Shown: positions 35,877 to 44,203, numbered from the stretch's first letter. The stretch is DNA of 64,000 nt from Bacillus fungorum (GCF_002746455.1 NZ_NWUW01000004.1:124001-188000), one strand, 5' to 3'. Translations and numbers: made by a program. Notes: generated from the sequence alone by a model not told the origin.

Positions 35877-36356
35877 ATGAGGAAACGAATTCCTGATTTT
35901 GAAGAGGAATTAGAAGTTGAGCGAGTGGAAGAAAAAGAAGGTTTACCGCCGCGTAGTGAAATTCATAGAAATAAAGAGAAAAAACAAAAGTTTAAAATGA
36001 ATCATATTTTCGTCCGAGTATTAACATTTCTATTCATATTACTACCAATTAGTATCTTATGGTATACAGATAAATATATTCAGGTGAAAAGTGATGGTAA
36101 TAACGCTGGAAAAAGTGCATTTGAGGTCATTTTCTTTGACTCAGCTAAATCTGAGTCAGGGGCACCATCTGAGAAAGTGGTAACGCATACGGTGAAAGAG
36201 GGAGAAACTTTAGAAAGTATAGCGAAGCAATATTTTTCAGATGAAACTGGGATCGAAGTGATTAAAAAGTATAATAATTTACAAGAAGATGAAGTGAATG
36301 TAGGTCAAGAATTAAAAATTCCGATAAAAGATAAGTCCACAAAGCAAGAGAGTTAG
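35877..36356 (+). CDS. ypbE: LysM domain membrane protein YpbE
   Basis: A 159-residue protein: a charged cytoplasmic N-terminus (about 1-40, Glu/Arg/Lys-rich), one membrane segment at about 45-64 (VLTFLFILLPISILWYT), a short linker and a C-terminal LysM domain (HTVKEGETLESIAKQYFSD...VGQELKIP). It should sit in the membrane with the LysM facing peptidoglycan. ATG at 35877 after GGAAGGTGG. Same order as in B. subtilis. Confidence 0.87.
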   Translation: MRKRIPDFEEELEVERVEEKEGLPPRSEIHRNKEKKQKFKMNHIFVRVLTFLFILLPISILWYTDKYIQVKSDGNNAGKSAFEVIFFDSAKSESGAPSEKVVTHTVKEGETLESIAKQYFSDETGIEVIKKYNNLQEDEVNVGQELKIPIKDKSTKQES

Positions 36357-36414
36357 TAACATACTTGCTATAAAAACTGAGGATCATCTTTATGAGGAGG
36401 GGAGTAAAAAATAT

Positions 36415-37191
36415 ATGATATGGATTATCTTATTAAGTACTCTCGTATGTATTGGTATTATATTTCTTCTTGTAATGTATACAGAAGCAATGCGTAATAC
36501 GGTGCTAGAACATACTTTAATATTTGAAGAATTTCCGGAAAGTTTTCAAAAGGTAAATGTGTTTTTTATTTCTGATATTCATAGAAGGGTCATTTCAAAT
36601 TCGTTAATTGAACAAGTAAAAGGAAAAGTAGACCTTGTAATTATTGGTGGTGATCTAGCGGAAAGAGGTGTCCCTTTATCAAACATCTCTGCTAATATAC
36701 AAAAGTTAAGAGCGATCGCTCCTGTATATTTTGTATGGGGAAACAATGATTATGAGATTGAATATCATGAATTAGATGCTTTGTTATTAGAAAATAATGT
36801 GAAAGTTTTAGATAATACAAGAGTTGTATTTGAATCTGAATTAGGAGAGAAAATTTGTTTGCTCGGTGTAGATGATGTTGGTTTGAAACGCGATCGTTTA
36901 GATTTAGCATTGGCTGATTGTAAAGAAGATGGTTTTCGTATATTAATTAGCCACAACCCTGATATAATAAATAAAATGTCTGGAAAAGAACAAATTTCAC
37001 TTGTGCTAAGTGGACATACACATGGAGGGCAGATTCGATTATTTCCATCTGAAAAATATTTAAAAGGCGGCGTATATAAGCATTCAAATATGACTCTTTT
37101 TGTTAGTAATGGGTATGGAACAACGTTGATTCCACTTCGCTTCCGAGCACCTGCTCAAACACATATTATTACGTTATGCGGAGGGAAATGA
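36415..37191 (+). CDS. ypbG: Metallophosphoesterase, membrane-anchored (YpbG)
   Basis: A 258-residue protein with an N-terminal membrane segment (WIILLSTLVCIGIIFLLVMY) and a calcineurin-like phosphoesterase domain: ISDIHRR (D-x-H), GGDLAERG (GD), GNNDYEI (GNND), SHNPD and SGHTHGGQIRLFP (GHTH). All metal-binding blocks are present. Substrate unknown. ATG after GAGGAGGGG. The stop codon overlaps the start of the next gene. Confidence 0.9.
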   Translation: MIWIILLSTLVCIGIIFLLVMYTEAMRNTVLEHTLIFEEFPESFQKVNVFFISDIHRRVISNSLIEQVKGKVDLVIIGGDLAERGVPLSNISANIQKLRAIAPVYFVWGNNDYEIEYHELDALLLENNVKVLDNTRVVFESELGEKICLLGVDDVGLKRDRLDLALADCKEDGFRILISHNPDIINKMSGKEQISLVLSGHTHGGQIRLFPSEKYLKGGVYKHSNMTLFVSNGYGTTLIPLRFRAPAQTHIITLCGGK

Positions 37192-38066
37192 TGCCAACTC
37201 TAAACGGAAAATATAATATAAAAGCTGTTTCGAATATAATTGGAATTCAACCAAGTACGCTTCGTGCATGGGAAAGACGATATCAAATTATTGCCCCAAA
37301 GCGGAATCATGCGGGGCATCGATTATATACAGAAGAGCATATTCAAATTTTGAAATGGTTAATGGACAAGGTTTCTTCCGGCATGATGATTGGACAAGCA
37401 GTTCAATTATTAGAAGGGAATCGTTTGCAGAGTGATGTTCAAAAAGAAATACATTACGATAGAGAAGTTGTTTTAGTGGACGATTTACTACAAGCTTTGT
37501 TAAAATTTGATGAAATTACAACTTCTGCATTGTTAAACGAGGCTTTTAGTATTTATGCAACAGAAAAAGTTATCGCAAGTATTGTTCTTCAAGTGTCAAA
37601 TCAATTGTTAACGTTAAAAAATAATAATGAAGTTACAATGGTGCAATTCCAATATGTCGTATCATTTTTACAAACGCGTCTAGGGATGGTGTATCATAAT
37701 GCATCATCGTTTTCTTCTATACACAAAGTTGTCGTGTTAGAAAGTAATATGTTGAAAGGGTTTGTTTTCTCAACGTATTTACGATTAAAAGGATATGAGG
37801 TGATATATATTAGGGCAAGCTTGGCGGAAGATAGCATTTCGTTAGCTGTTGAGCAAATAAGACCTAAATATGTAGTAATCTCTTTTGATGACGGACGAGA
37901 ACTTAAGAACGCGGTGAACTACGTGAATTTGTTGCAAGAAAAAAATGAGAACCTTTCTGTTGGGGTTATAGGAGAAATAGGTGCTCGAGATCAGTTGAAC
38001 ATTCAAACAAGCCTAATTGGTGATACGAAAGAAGAATGGGATGATTGGTTAAAAATGTCAGAATAG
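37191..38066 (+). CDS. MerR-family regulator with degenerate B12-binding-like domain
   Basis: A 291-residue protein. Residues 8-75 are a MerR winged helix (YNIKAVSNIIGIQPSTLRAW, then ERRYQIIAPKRNHAGHRLYT), a helical middle follows (about 95-165), and a C-terminal Rossmann-like domain starts near 178. This is the CarH/LitR architecture of light- or B12-sensing repressors. However, the DxHxxG cobalamin motif is replaced by LESNMLKG (184-190 region) without histidine, so classical B12 ligation is not expected. ATG 37191 overlaps the ypbG stop; an adjacent upstream ATG is possible. Confidence 0.82.
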   Translation: MPTLNGKYNIKAVSNIIGIQPSTLRAWERRYQIIAPKRNHAGHRLYTEEHIQILKWLMDKVSSGMMIGQAVQLLEGNRLQSDVQKEIHYDREVVLVDDLLQALLKFDEITTSALLNEAFSIYATEKVIASIVLQVSNQLLTLKNNNEVTMVQFQYVVSFLQTRLGMVYHNASSFSSIHKVVVLESNMLKGFVFSTYLRLKGYEVIYIRASLAEDSISLAVEQIRPKYVVISFDDGRELKNAVNYVNLLQEKNENLSVGVIGEIGARDQLNIQTSLIGDTKEEWDDWLKMSE

Positions 38067-38143
38067 TTGTTCGAAAAGAACCATCTATTTTCTATTTCAT
38101 ATAATAAAAATTATATTCATTGGTTGCGTAGGGAGGGTATGAG

Positions 38144-38752
38144 ATGAGGCTGGAACGATTAAATTACAATAAGATAAAAATTTTCTTAACATTTGATGAT
38201 TTATCTGAACGAGGATTAACGAAAGAAGATTTATGGAGAAATGCACCGAAAGTACAGCAATTATTTCGTGATATGATGCAAGAAGCAAATAAAGAATTAG
38301 GATTTGAAGCGGATGGTCCGATTGCAGTTGAAGTATTTTCTCTACAAGCGCAAGGAATGGTCGTAATTGTAACGAAAGAACATCAAGAAGCGGATACAGA
38401 TGATGAGTTCCGTGACGAGTTTATTGAAATGCAAGTGACTCTAGATGAAAGCGAGCACATCCTTTATGAGTTTGCTACACTAGATGACGTAATTAACTTG
38501 TCGAATCGTTTATATAACCTTGATGTAACTGGCGGAAAACTATATACGTGGGATGGGCGTTTCTATCTTTGGATGGAAGAAGAGGAGCAAGTTCAATTAC
38601 TGAAGGCAGATTTTATAGCTATTTTAGCGGAATATGGTAATCCGTCTACAGCAACTATTTATCGTCTAATGGAGTATGGTAAAGAATTAATGGATTCTCA
38701 AGCAATTGAACAAATACACAATTACTTTGTAAAAAAACAAAACCTTAGCTAA
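38144..38752 (+). CDS. mecB: MecA-like adaptor protein (YpbH/MecB)
   Basis: A 202-residue paralogue of the ClpC adaptor MecA, with the N-terminal MRLERLNYNKIKIFLTFDDL substrate-binding domain, an acidic linker, and a C-terminal domain (FATLDDVINLSNRL...YLWMEEEE...YGNPSTATIYRLMEYGKELM) that binds ClpC in MecA. It should feed substrates to ClpCP. Position before the glutamate dehydrogenase gene matches B. subtilis ypbH. ATG with GGAGGG. Confidence 0.9.
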   Translation: MRLERLNYNKIKIFLTFDDLSERGLTKEDLWRNAPKVQQLFRDMMQEANKELGFEADGPIAVEVFSLQAQGMVVIVTKEHQEADTDDEFRDEFIEMQVTLDESEHILYEFATLDDVINLSNRLYNLDVTGGKLYTWDGRFYLWMEEEEQVQLLKADFIAILAEYGNPSTATIYRLMEYGKELMDSQAIEQIHNYFVKKQNLS

Positions 38753-38780
38753 TATAACATAGCTAAGGTTTTGTTTTTTT
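38735..38780 (+). terminator. Terminator overlapping the mecB stop codon
   Basis: AAACAAAACCTTAGCTA (38735-38751) pairs exactly with TAGCTAAGGTTTTGTTT (38760-38776), then T residues. Confidence 0.92.
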
Positions 38781-38974
38781 TATTTGGAAAGCCTAAAATA
38801 TTGGTCTGAAAATTTCAAAACGATCAATGGTATAGTGGGAATCATAAATACTTAATCATTCTTTCTTTTACTTAAATGTATCTTTTTAAGGTGTTGTATT
38901 TAAGTGAAATAAAAAATATTTAAATATTTAAGTATTTTACTTTTCTAAAAGTAATAAAAGGACTATAATGATAG

Positions 38975-39025
38975 TGAAAACGCTTGCAACAGAAAAAAGT
39001 TTGTATATATTTGTTAGCGTTTTCT
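38975..39025 (+). promoter_or_regulatory. Pair of inverted CcpA cre-like sites upstream of glutamate dehydrogenase
   Basis: TGAAAACGCTTGCA (38975-38988) and, on the other strand, AGAAAACGCTAACA (39025-39012) each differ from the cre consensus TGWAANCGNTNWCA at one position. They form an inverted pair 23 nt apart just before a promoter. The rest of 38781-39104 is A+T-rich leader without a supportable gene. Confidence 0.6.
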
Positions 39026-39026
39026 A

Positions 39027-39054
39027 TTGCATTCCAAATTTAACGGTGTATACT
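39027..39054 (+). promoter_or_regulatory. Probable sigma-A promoter of the glutamate dehydrogenase gene
   Basis: -35 TTGCAT (39027-39032), 16-nt spacer, -10 TATACT (39049-39054), 50 nt before the start codon and directly downstream of the cre-like pair. Confidence 0.6.
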
Positions 39055-39104
39055 AGGCAATGAAGGTTTACTAAACAAGTGAAATTACAGGGGGTTTACT
39101 TACT

Positions 39105-40391
39105 ATGGTAGCCGAAAAGGGAACTCAAACAAAAACACAACAACAAAGGGAACAACATTTTGAACTATTGAATTCGACACAAATTGTTATTAGTGAAGCA
39201 TTAGAAAAATTGGGTTATCCAAACGAAGTATATGAATTATTAAAAGAACCAGTTCGTATGATGACAGTGAAAATACCAGTTCGTATGGATGACGGGACTG
39301 TTAAAATATTTACAGGATATCGTGCACAACATAATGATGCTGTTGGTCCAACGAAAGGTGGAATTCGCTTCCATCCGAATGTAACAGAAAATGAAGTGAA
39401 AGCACTTTCAATCTGGATGAGTTTAAAATGTGGTATTGTTGATTTACCATATGGCGGAGGTAAAGGTGGAATTATCTGTGACCCACGTGAAATGTCATTC
39501 CGTGAGTTAGAAAGATTAAGCCGCGGTTATGTACGAGCAATTAGCCAAATCGTAGGACCGACGAAAGATATTCCAGCTCCAGATGTATTCACAAATTCTC
39601 AAATTATGGCATGGATGATGGATGAGTATAGCCGTATTGATGAATTTAACTCACCAGGATTTATTACAGGTAAGCCACTTGTATTAGGTGGATCACATGG
39701 ACGTGAAACAGCAACGGCGAAAGGTGTAACAATTTGTATTCGCGAAGCTGCAAAAAAACGCGACATTGATATTAAAGGTGCGCGCGTTGTTGTTCAAGGA
39801 TTCGGTAATGCTGGTAGCTTCTTAGCTAAATTTATGCATGATGCAGGTGCGAAAGTTATTGCAATCTCAGATGCTTACGGTGCATTGCATGATCCAAACG
39901 GATTAGATATTGATTATTTATTAGACCGCCGTGATAGCTTCGGTACAGTAACAAAATTATTTAATAATACAATTTCAAATAAAGAATTGTTAGAACTTGA
40001 TTGCGACATTTTAGTTCCAGCTGCAATTGAAAACCAAATTACAGAAGAAAATGCTAATAATATTAAAGCGAAAATCGTTGTTGAAGCTGCAAATGGTCCA
40101 ACAACATTAGAAGCAACTAAAATTTTAACAGATCGCGGAATTTTACTTGTTCCAGACGTATTAGCAAGTGCTGGTGGTGTAACAGTATCTTACTTTGAGT
40201 GGGTACAAAATAACCAAGGTTACTACTGGACTGAAGAAGAAGTAGAACAACGTTTAGAAAAAGTAATGGTAAGATCATTTGATTCTATTTATGAAACAGC
40301 ACAAGTTCGTAAAGTGAACATGCGCTTAGCAGCGTACATGGTCGGTGTTCGTAAAATGGCTGAAGCAAGTCGCTTCAGAGGTTGGGTATAA
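39105..40391 (+). CDS. gudB: NAD-specific glutamate dehydrogenase (GudB/RocG)
   Basis: A 428-residue cytosolic enzyme converting glutamate to 2-oxoglutarate and ammonium. Landmarks: VGPTKGGIRFHP, the catalytic lysine region LPYGGGKGGIICDP, PAPDVFTNSQIMAWMMDEY and the Rossmann motif GFGNAGSFLAKF. It is full length, with no 9-bp duplication of the kind that inactivates gudB in B. subtilis 168, so it should be active. ATG follows GGGGG. Two cre-like sites suggest catabolite control. The order after ypbH matches gudB, although rocG is the alternative name. Confidence 0.94.
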   Translation: MVAEKGTQTKTQQQREQHFELLNSTQIVISEALEKLGYPNEVYELLKEPVRMMTVKIPVRMDDGTVKIFTGYRAQHNDAVGPTKGGIRFHPNVTENEVKALSIWMSLKCGIVDLPYGGGKGGIICDPREMSFRELERLSRGYVRAISQIVGPTKDIPAPDVFTNSQIMAWMMDEYSRIDEFNSPGFITGKPLVLGGSHGRETATAKGVTICIREAAKKRDIDIKGARVVVQGFGNAGSFLAKFMHDAGAKVIAISDAYGALHDPNGLDIDYLLDRRDSFGTVTKLFNNTISNKELLELDCDILVPAAIENQITEENANNIKAKIVVEAANGPTTLEATKILTDRGILLVPDVLASAGGVTVSYFEWVQNNQGYYWTEEEVEQRLEKVMVRSFDSIYETAQVRKVNMRLAAYMVGVRKMAEASRFRGWV

Positions 40392-40405
40392 TATTATATC
40401 GTGAG

Positions 40406-40441
40406 AAAACGTGATTCCTTTCGAGGGAATCACGTTTTTTT
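40406..40441 (+). terminator. Terminator of gudB
   Basis: AAAACGTGATTCC (40406-40418) pairs with GGAATCACGTTTT (40426-40438), then T residues. Confidence 0.92.
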
Positions 40442-40469
40442 GTTGAAGTATTAAATTGAGGTGTTGTAT

Positions 40470-40679
40470 ATGAAAAATGAAATGATGGAACGAGTAGAAC
40501 AATTAGAAGAAAAGGTTAAGAGGTTAGAGGGAGAACTTGCAAGAACGATGGAAGCTAGAAAAACAAGTATCGTTCGGGTGTTCGGGGAAGGGCTACTGTT
40601 TTTAATATTTGGTTTGGTTGTAGTAGGGCCGATTATCGCCGTTGTAATCTCAATTCTTACTTGGATTGCTGAAAAATAA
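40470..40679 (+). CDS. Small coiled-coil membrane protein (69 aa)
   Basis: Not recognised by name. Residues 1-32 form a heptad-rich coiled coil (MMERVEQLEEKVKRLEGELA) and residues 42-64 one membrane segment (LLFLIFGLVVVGPIIAVVIS). The ATG at 40470 follows GAGGTG; a TTG-type extension of three codons is unlikely. Tail-anchored layout. It ends 95 nt before the LexA-box gene, and no terminator separates them, but the second gene has its own promoter. Confidence 0.65.
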   Translation: MKNEMMERVEQLEEKVKRLEGELARTMEARKTSIVRVFGEGLLFLIFGLVVVGPIIAVVISILTWIAEK

Positions 40680-40693
40680 AACAAAAATAAAAA

Positions 40694-40722
40694 GAACGCT
40701 TGTTCTGCACGAACAAACGTGC
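40694..40722 (+). promoter_or_regulatory. Two tandem LexA/DinR (SOS) operators
   Basis: GAAC-GCTT-GTTC (40694-40705) matches the GAACN4GTTC core of the Bacillus SOS box exactly, and GAAC-AAAC-GTGC (40711-40722) differs at one base. The centres are 17 bp apart and together they cover the -35 and spacer of the promoter below. Confidence 0.75.
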
Positions 40723-40728
40723 TATACT
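40700..40728 (+). promoter_or_regulatory. Sigma-A promoter under the LexA boxes
   Basis: -35 TTGTTC (40700-40705), 17-nt spacer, -10 TATACT (40723-40728). The -35 is the right half of the first SOS box, so LexA binding would block it. Drives the gene at 40775. Confidence 0.75.
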
Positions 40729-40774
40729 CTCTTTAGATAAACAAAACGGAAATGATTTTAAGGAGAGATTAATG

Positions 40775-41008
40775 ATGAAAATGACAGTGGACCAAAGATT
40801 TATGATGCCAGCGGATGTTGTAGAACGAGTGGAAGTATTACGAAACAAGCAAAGTAAGCGTGGCACATTATTACAATCAGTAAATAAATTTTTCGGTTTA
40901 GATACGAAAGAAGATTGTGTTTGGTTTTACGGTTTTTATGGAGTGGCTGTAAGTATTTTATTATTTATGGTGTTCACATCAAATATTTTCGATTTTCTCT
41001 TCGCTTAA
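40775..41008 (+). CDS. Putative SOS-controlled small membrane protein (77 aa)
   Basis: Not recognised. The first 45 residues are charged (MKMTVDQRFMMPADVVERVE, then VLRNKQSKRGTLLQSVNKFFG), and residues 52-75 form one membrane segment (WFYGFYGVAVSILLFMVFTS). It ends in an aromatic-rich FDFLFA tail. The ATG at 40775 is 7 nt from AGGAGAG; an ATG at 40772 is the alternative. It is directly downstream of a promoter with two LexA operators. DNA-damage-induced small membrane proteins in other bacteria stop division (YneA, SulA-like roles) or depolarise membranes (TisB); this one resembles neither in sequence, so the function is unknown. Confidence 0.75.
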   Translation: MKMTVDQRFMMPADVVERVEVLRNKQSKRGTLLQSVNKFFGLDTKEDCVWFYGFYGVAVSILLFMVFTSNIFDFLFA

Positions 41009-41087
41009 GAAATATGCTATAAGGACATTACTACCGAATACATATATAAGGAAGTAAGGTAATCTTCAGAAGCGGGAGTTGGTAGTA

Positions 41088-41618
41088 ATGGCGATGTTTC
41101 CTATAGAGCGTAACTATATTGGATATGGAAGTTCACGACCGGGAATTCCTCTTTCTAAAGTAAGGTTTATTGTAAGTCATGATACGGGGAATCCTGGTAG
41201 CAATGCGATAGGGAATCGGGATTATTTTAATGAGATACAACCGAAAGCCTCGGCACATACATTTATAGATGACAAAACAATATTAGAAATTATACCTATA
41301 AATGAAGTTGCTTATCATGTTCGATATGGTGTGCCGACAGATAATGACTTATATGGTTATGATGCAAATAAGGCTGCCATTGGAGTGGAACTTTGCTATG
41401 GCGGTGATGTTAACTTTTGGGAAGCGTATACCCGTTTTACGTGGTACCATGCGTATTTATGTCAAAACTTCGGCTTGAATCCAAAAAAAGATATCGTATC
41501 ACATAAAACGCTTGACCCAGCTAGAAAGATTGATCCTGAAAATGTATTAGGGAAACAAGGCATTAAATTTCAGCAGTTTTTAGCAGATGTCTATCGGATG
41601 TATGTTTCGTTTAGATGA
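41088..41618 (+). CDS. N-acetylmuramoyl-L-alanine amidase, catalytic domain only
   Basis: A 176-residue protein made of one Amidase_2 domain. Zinc-site candidates are His in FIVSHDTGNPG, ASAHTFID, and VSHKTLDPARK(I)DP; AIGVELCYGGDVNFWEAYTR forms the core. The family cuts the bond between MurNAc and the peptide stem. There is no signal peptide and no wall-binding repeat, so it resembles the N-terminal half of phage or spore-type amidases such as CwlA/XlyA/PlyL. No phage genes are near. ATG at 41088 after CGGGAG. Confidence 0.88.
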   Translation: MAMFPIERNYIGYGSSRPGIPLSKVRFIVSHDTGNPGSNAIGNRDYFNEIQPKASAHTFIDDKTILEIIPINEVAYHVRYGVPTDNDLYGYDANKAAIGVELCYGGDVNFWEAYTRFTWYHAYLCQNFGLNPKKDIVSHKTLDPARKIDPENVLGKQGIKFQQFLADVYRMYVSFR

Positions 41619-41726
41619 CAAATATATGAAAAATGAATACAATAAAGATAGGTGCCTACTGCTGTAAGTAGGTTTTTTCTTGTTTTTATAAATAGTGCAG
41701 AGGTAGAAGACTAGGAGTGGACGAGT

Positions 41727-42707
41727 ATGCAGAAAGAAACAGTTATTATAATCGGAGGCGGTCCGTGCGGATTAGCAGCAGCAATTTCGTTGCAAAAGGT
41801 AGGGATAAATCCGTTAGTAATTGAAAAAGGAAACATTGTAAATGCCATTTATAATTATCCAACTCATCAAACATTTTTCTCTTCTAGTGAAAAATTAGAA
41901 ATTGGTGAAGTAGCTTTTATTACAGAAAACCGTAAGCCAGTTCGAAATCAAGCGCTTGCGTATTATCGTGAAGTAGTAAAGCGTAAATCTGTACGTGTAA
42001 ATGCTTTTGAACGAGTAGAGAAAGTTCAAAAAGAGGGAGAAGTCTTTAAGGTTGGGACGACAAAACGTGATGGAAGTAAAGAAATGTATGTAGCGAAATA
42101 CGTTGTTGTAGCAACTGGATATTATGACAATCCAAATTATATGAATGTTCCGGGTGAGGAACTGAAGAAAGTAGCTCACTATTTTAAAGAAGGGCATCCT
42201 TATTTTGACCGAGATGTAGTAGTTATAGGTGGGAAAAACTCGAGTGTAGATGCCGCGTTAGAACTTATTAAAGCGGGTGCGCGTGTAACGGTACTATATC
42301 GCGGAAGTGAATATTCACCAAGCATAAAGCCGTGGATTTTGCCGGAGTTTGAGGCATTAGTACGAAGCGGCACAATTCAAATGCATTTCGGGGCTCATGT
42401 GAAAGAAATTACTGAACATACATTAACGTATACAGTTGATGGCGAGGCATATACAATCCAAAATGATTTTGTATTTGCGATGACTGGTTACCATCCTGAT
42501 CATAGTTTCTTAACGAAGATGGGTGTTCAGATTGATGGAGAAACAGGACGTCCAATTTATGCAGAGGATACAATGGAAACGAACGCTGAAAATATTTTCA
42601 TTGCAGGTGTAATTGCTGCTGGAAATAATGCGAATGAAATATTTATCGAGAACGGTAGATTTCATGGAGATGCGATTGCGCAAACCATTGCAACAAGAGA
42701 AATATAA
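41727..42707 (+). CDS. ypdA: Bacillithiol disulfide reductase YpdA (Bdr)
   Basis: A 326-residue FAD/NADPH oxidoreductase. GGGPCG (10-15) is the FAD dinucleotide motif with the cysteine typical of YpdA; GGKNSSVDAALELIKAGA is the NADPH motif, and the final FIAGVIAAGNNANEIFIENG binds FAD. It lacks the CxxC of thioredoxin reductase, as expected. In Staphylococcus and Bacillus this enzyme reduces oxidised bacillithiol. Same neighbourhood as B. subtilis ypdA beside gudB. Confidence 0.92.
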   Translation: MQKETVIIIGGGPCGLAAAISLQKVGINPLVIEKGNIVNAIYNYPTHQTFFSSSEKLEIGEVAFITENRKPVRNQALAYYREVVKRKSVRVNAFERVEKVQKEGEVFKVGTTKRDGSKEMYVAKYVVVATGYYDNPNYMNVPGEELKKVAHYFKEGHPYFDRDVVVIGGKNSSVDAALELIKAGARVTVLYRGSEYSPSIKPWILPEFEALVRSGTIQMHFGAHVKEITEHTLTYTVDGEAYTIQNDFVFAMTGYHPDHSFLTKMGVQIDGETGRPIYAEDTMETNAENIFIAGVIAAGNNANEIFIENGRFHGDAIAQTIATREI

Positions 42708-42746
42708 AAAGAAGCTGTCGAAATAAACTTCGACAGCTTCTTTTTT
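42708..42746. terminator. Convergent terminator of ypdA and ansA
   Basis: AAAGAAGCTGTCGAA (42708-42722) pairs exactly with TTCGACAGCTTCTTT (42729-42743), with A- and T-runs outside. Confidence 0.92.
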
Positions 42747-43720
42747 TAATCGTGCATAAACATATTTTGGATTGTTTCATGAGAATTTGTATTCTCTAAT
42801 GCAACTAATAATTTAATACGTGCTTTTTGAGCATTTAAACCGTATGTGAATACAATACCCATATCTTTTAATCGTTTGCCGCCGCCTTCATATGAATATA
42901 CATCTTGAACGATGCCGTTGAAGCAGCGAGAAACTAATACCACAGGAATTCCTTTGTTTATTAATCGTTCTAGACTAGGAAGTGTTCTTGGAGGTAAATT
43001 ACCTTGTCCAAGTGCCTCAATAACAATCCCGTCTACTGGAAGATTTTCAATTGCTGCTAATAATGTATCGTCCATACCCGCGTATGCTTTTAGAACGACT
43101 ACGTTTTTAGAAATCGTATTTACTGAATATGTTTCGTGATGTACTAAAGCATGGTGGAATACAACACCACGTTTTGTGACCATACCAATTGGTCCATACT
43201 GTGGACTTTGGAATGTTGCTACATTACTTGTATGTGTTTTCGTTACATTTGTAGCGCAATGAATTTCGTCGTTTAATACGACTAGAACACCCTTTTCGGC
43301 AGCTTCACTACTGCTAGCGACTTTTACAGCTGATAAGAAGTTATATAGACCATCAGCACCTAATTCGTTGCTAGAGCGCATTGCACCTGTCACAACGATT
43401 GGAATAGTTGCTTGTACTGTTAAATCTAAGAAATAGGCTGTTTCTTCTAATGTATCCGTACCATGCGTAATGACTACGCCATGAATGTTGTCTTGTTTTA
43501 CTCTTTCATCAATGATGACTTGTAATTGTAACATTTCGCTCGGTGTCATATGAGGAGATGGAAGATGGAACACATCTTCAACGATTAAATCAACATCGCC
43601 TTCTAAATCAGGAATAAATTTTAAAAGAGGATTTTTTTCACCTGGTTGTACGACTCCAGTTTCTTTATCTTCCTCCATTGCAATTGTTCCACCTGTGTGT
43701 AAAACTAGGATTCTTTTCAA
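42746..43720 (-). CDS. ansA: L-asparaginase (type I/AnsA-like)
   Basis: A 324-residue enzyme hydrolysing asparagine to aspartate and ammonia. Catalytic motifs: VLHTGGTIAMEE (Thr of the TGGT box) and VITHGTDTLEETAYFL (HGTDT), with the GAMRSSNELGADG substrate loop. No signal peptide, so cytoplasmic. The TTG start at 43720 is spaced 8 nt from GGGG. Single gene, reverse to its neighbours, with no aspartase gene next to it. Confidence 0.92.
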   Translation of the reverse strand: MKRILVLHTGGTIAMEEDKETGVVQPGEKNPLLKFIPDLEGDVDLIVEDVFHLPSPHMTPSEMLQLQVIIDERVKQDNIHGVVITHGTDTLEETAYFLDLTVQATIPIVVTGAMRSSNELGADGLYNFLSAVKVASSSEAAEKGVLVVLNDEIHCATNVTKTHTSNVATFQSPQYGPIGMVTKRGVVFHHALVHHETYSVNTISKNVVVLKAYAGMDDTLLAAIENLPVDGIVIEALGQGNLPPRTLPSLERLINKGIPVVLVSRCFNGIVQDVYSYEGGGKRLKDMGIVFTYGLNAQKARIKLLVALENTNSHETIQNMFMHD

Positions 43721-43901
43721 TGCTTATACCCCTTTCAAGTAAAAAAAATACATTTAGAACATAACATGTTTTGAGTAAATTCGACAATGGAAATGTATAA
43801 AAGTATGTCTCGAAAATGACAATAAAATTAACTGCTATATGTACGATGTATAAAATCACGAAACGAAATGTGCAAATATAGGATAGGAAGGGGCGATTAC
43901 G

Positions 43902-44075
43902 TTGAAAAAGATGGAGAAAATTTTTATTCGTATATTAATTATACAATTCATTTGTCTTTGTGTTGTGCAATTGTTATTTATACATAAGTCATCAGTGAAA
44001 TATTTATCTAAAATTGTTTATTATGAAGGTGTCATGGTAAAAAACAAAGCAGAAATCTTACAGGTGAATAGGTAG
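43902..44075 (+). CDS. ypfB: YpfB-like small membrane protein (57 aa)
   Basis: A short frame from TTG at 43902 with GGAAGGGG upstream. The product begins MKKMEKIFIRILIIQFICLC and has one membrane segment at about 8-27, then a basic tail. Length and position before cmk-ypfD match B. subtilis YpfB (DUF5359). Function unknown. It is too short for most automatic cutoffs. Confidence 0.75.
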   Translation: MKKMEKIFIRILIIQFICLCVVQLLFIHKSSVKYLSKIVYYEGVMVKNKAEILQVNR

Positions 44076-44144
44076 TTTTCATTTTCTTCTATTAAGGATT
44101 ATGCTACAATAATTGAGGATTTAATGACGTGAAGCAAATGAGAA

Positions 44145-44175
44145 GAAGCAGGAAAATACCTGCTTTTCGTTTTGT
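44145..44175 (+). terminator. Modest hairpin before cmk
   Basis: GAAGCAGG (44145-44152) pairs with CCTGCTTT (44159-44166) with one wobble, followed by TCGTTTTG. It may end the ypfB transcript or act as a leader element for cmk. Confidence 0.5.
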
Positions 44176-44203
44176 TTTATAAGTGAAAAAATGAGGTGTT
44201 ACA

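Noticed and set aside
39105-40391. Possible cryptic gudB with an internal duplication, as in B. subtilis 168.
   Set aside because: I looked for a tandem 9-bp repeat in the active-site region and the protein aligns without an insertion.
41088-41618. Amidase as a prophage endolysin.
   Set aside because: No holin, wall-binding domain or phage structural gene nearby; the neighbours are housekeeping genes.
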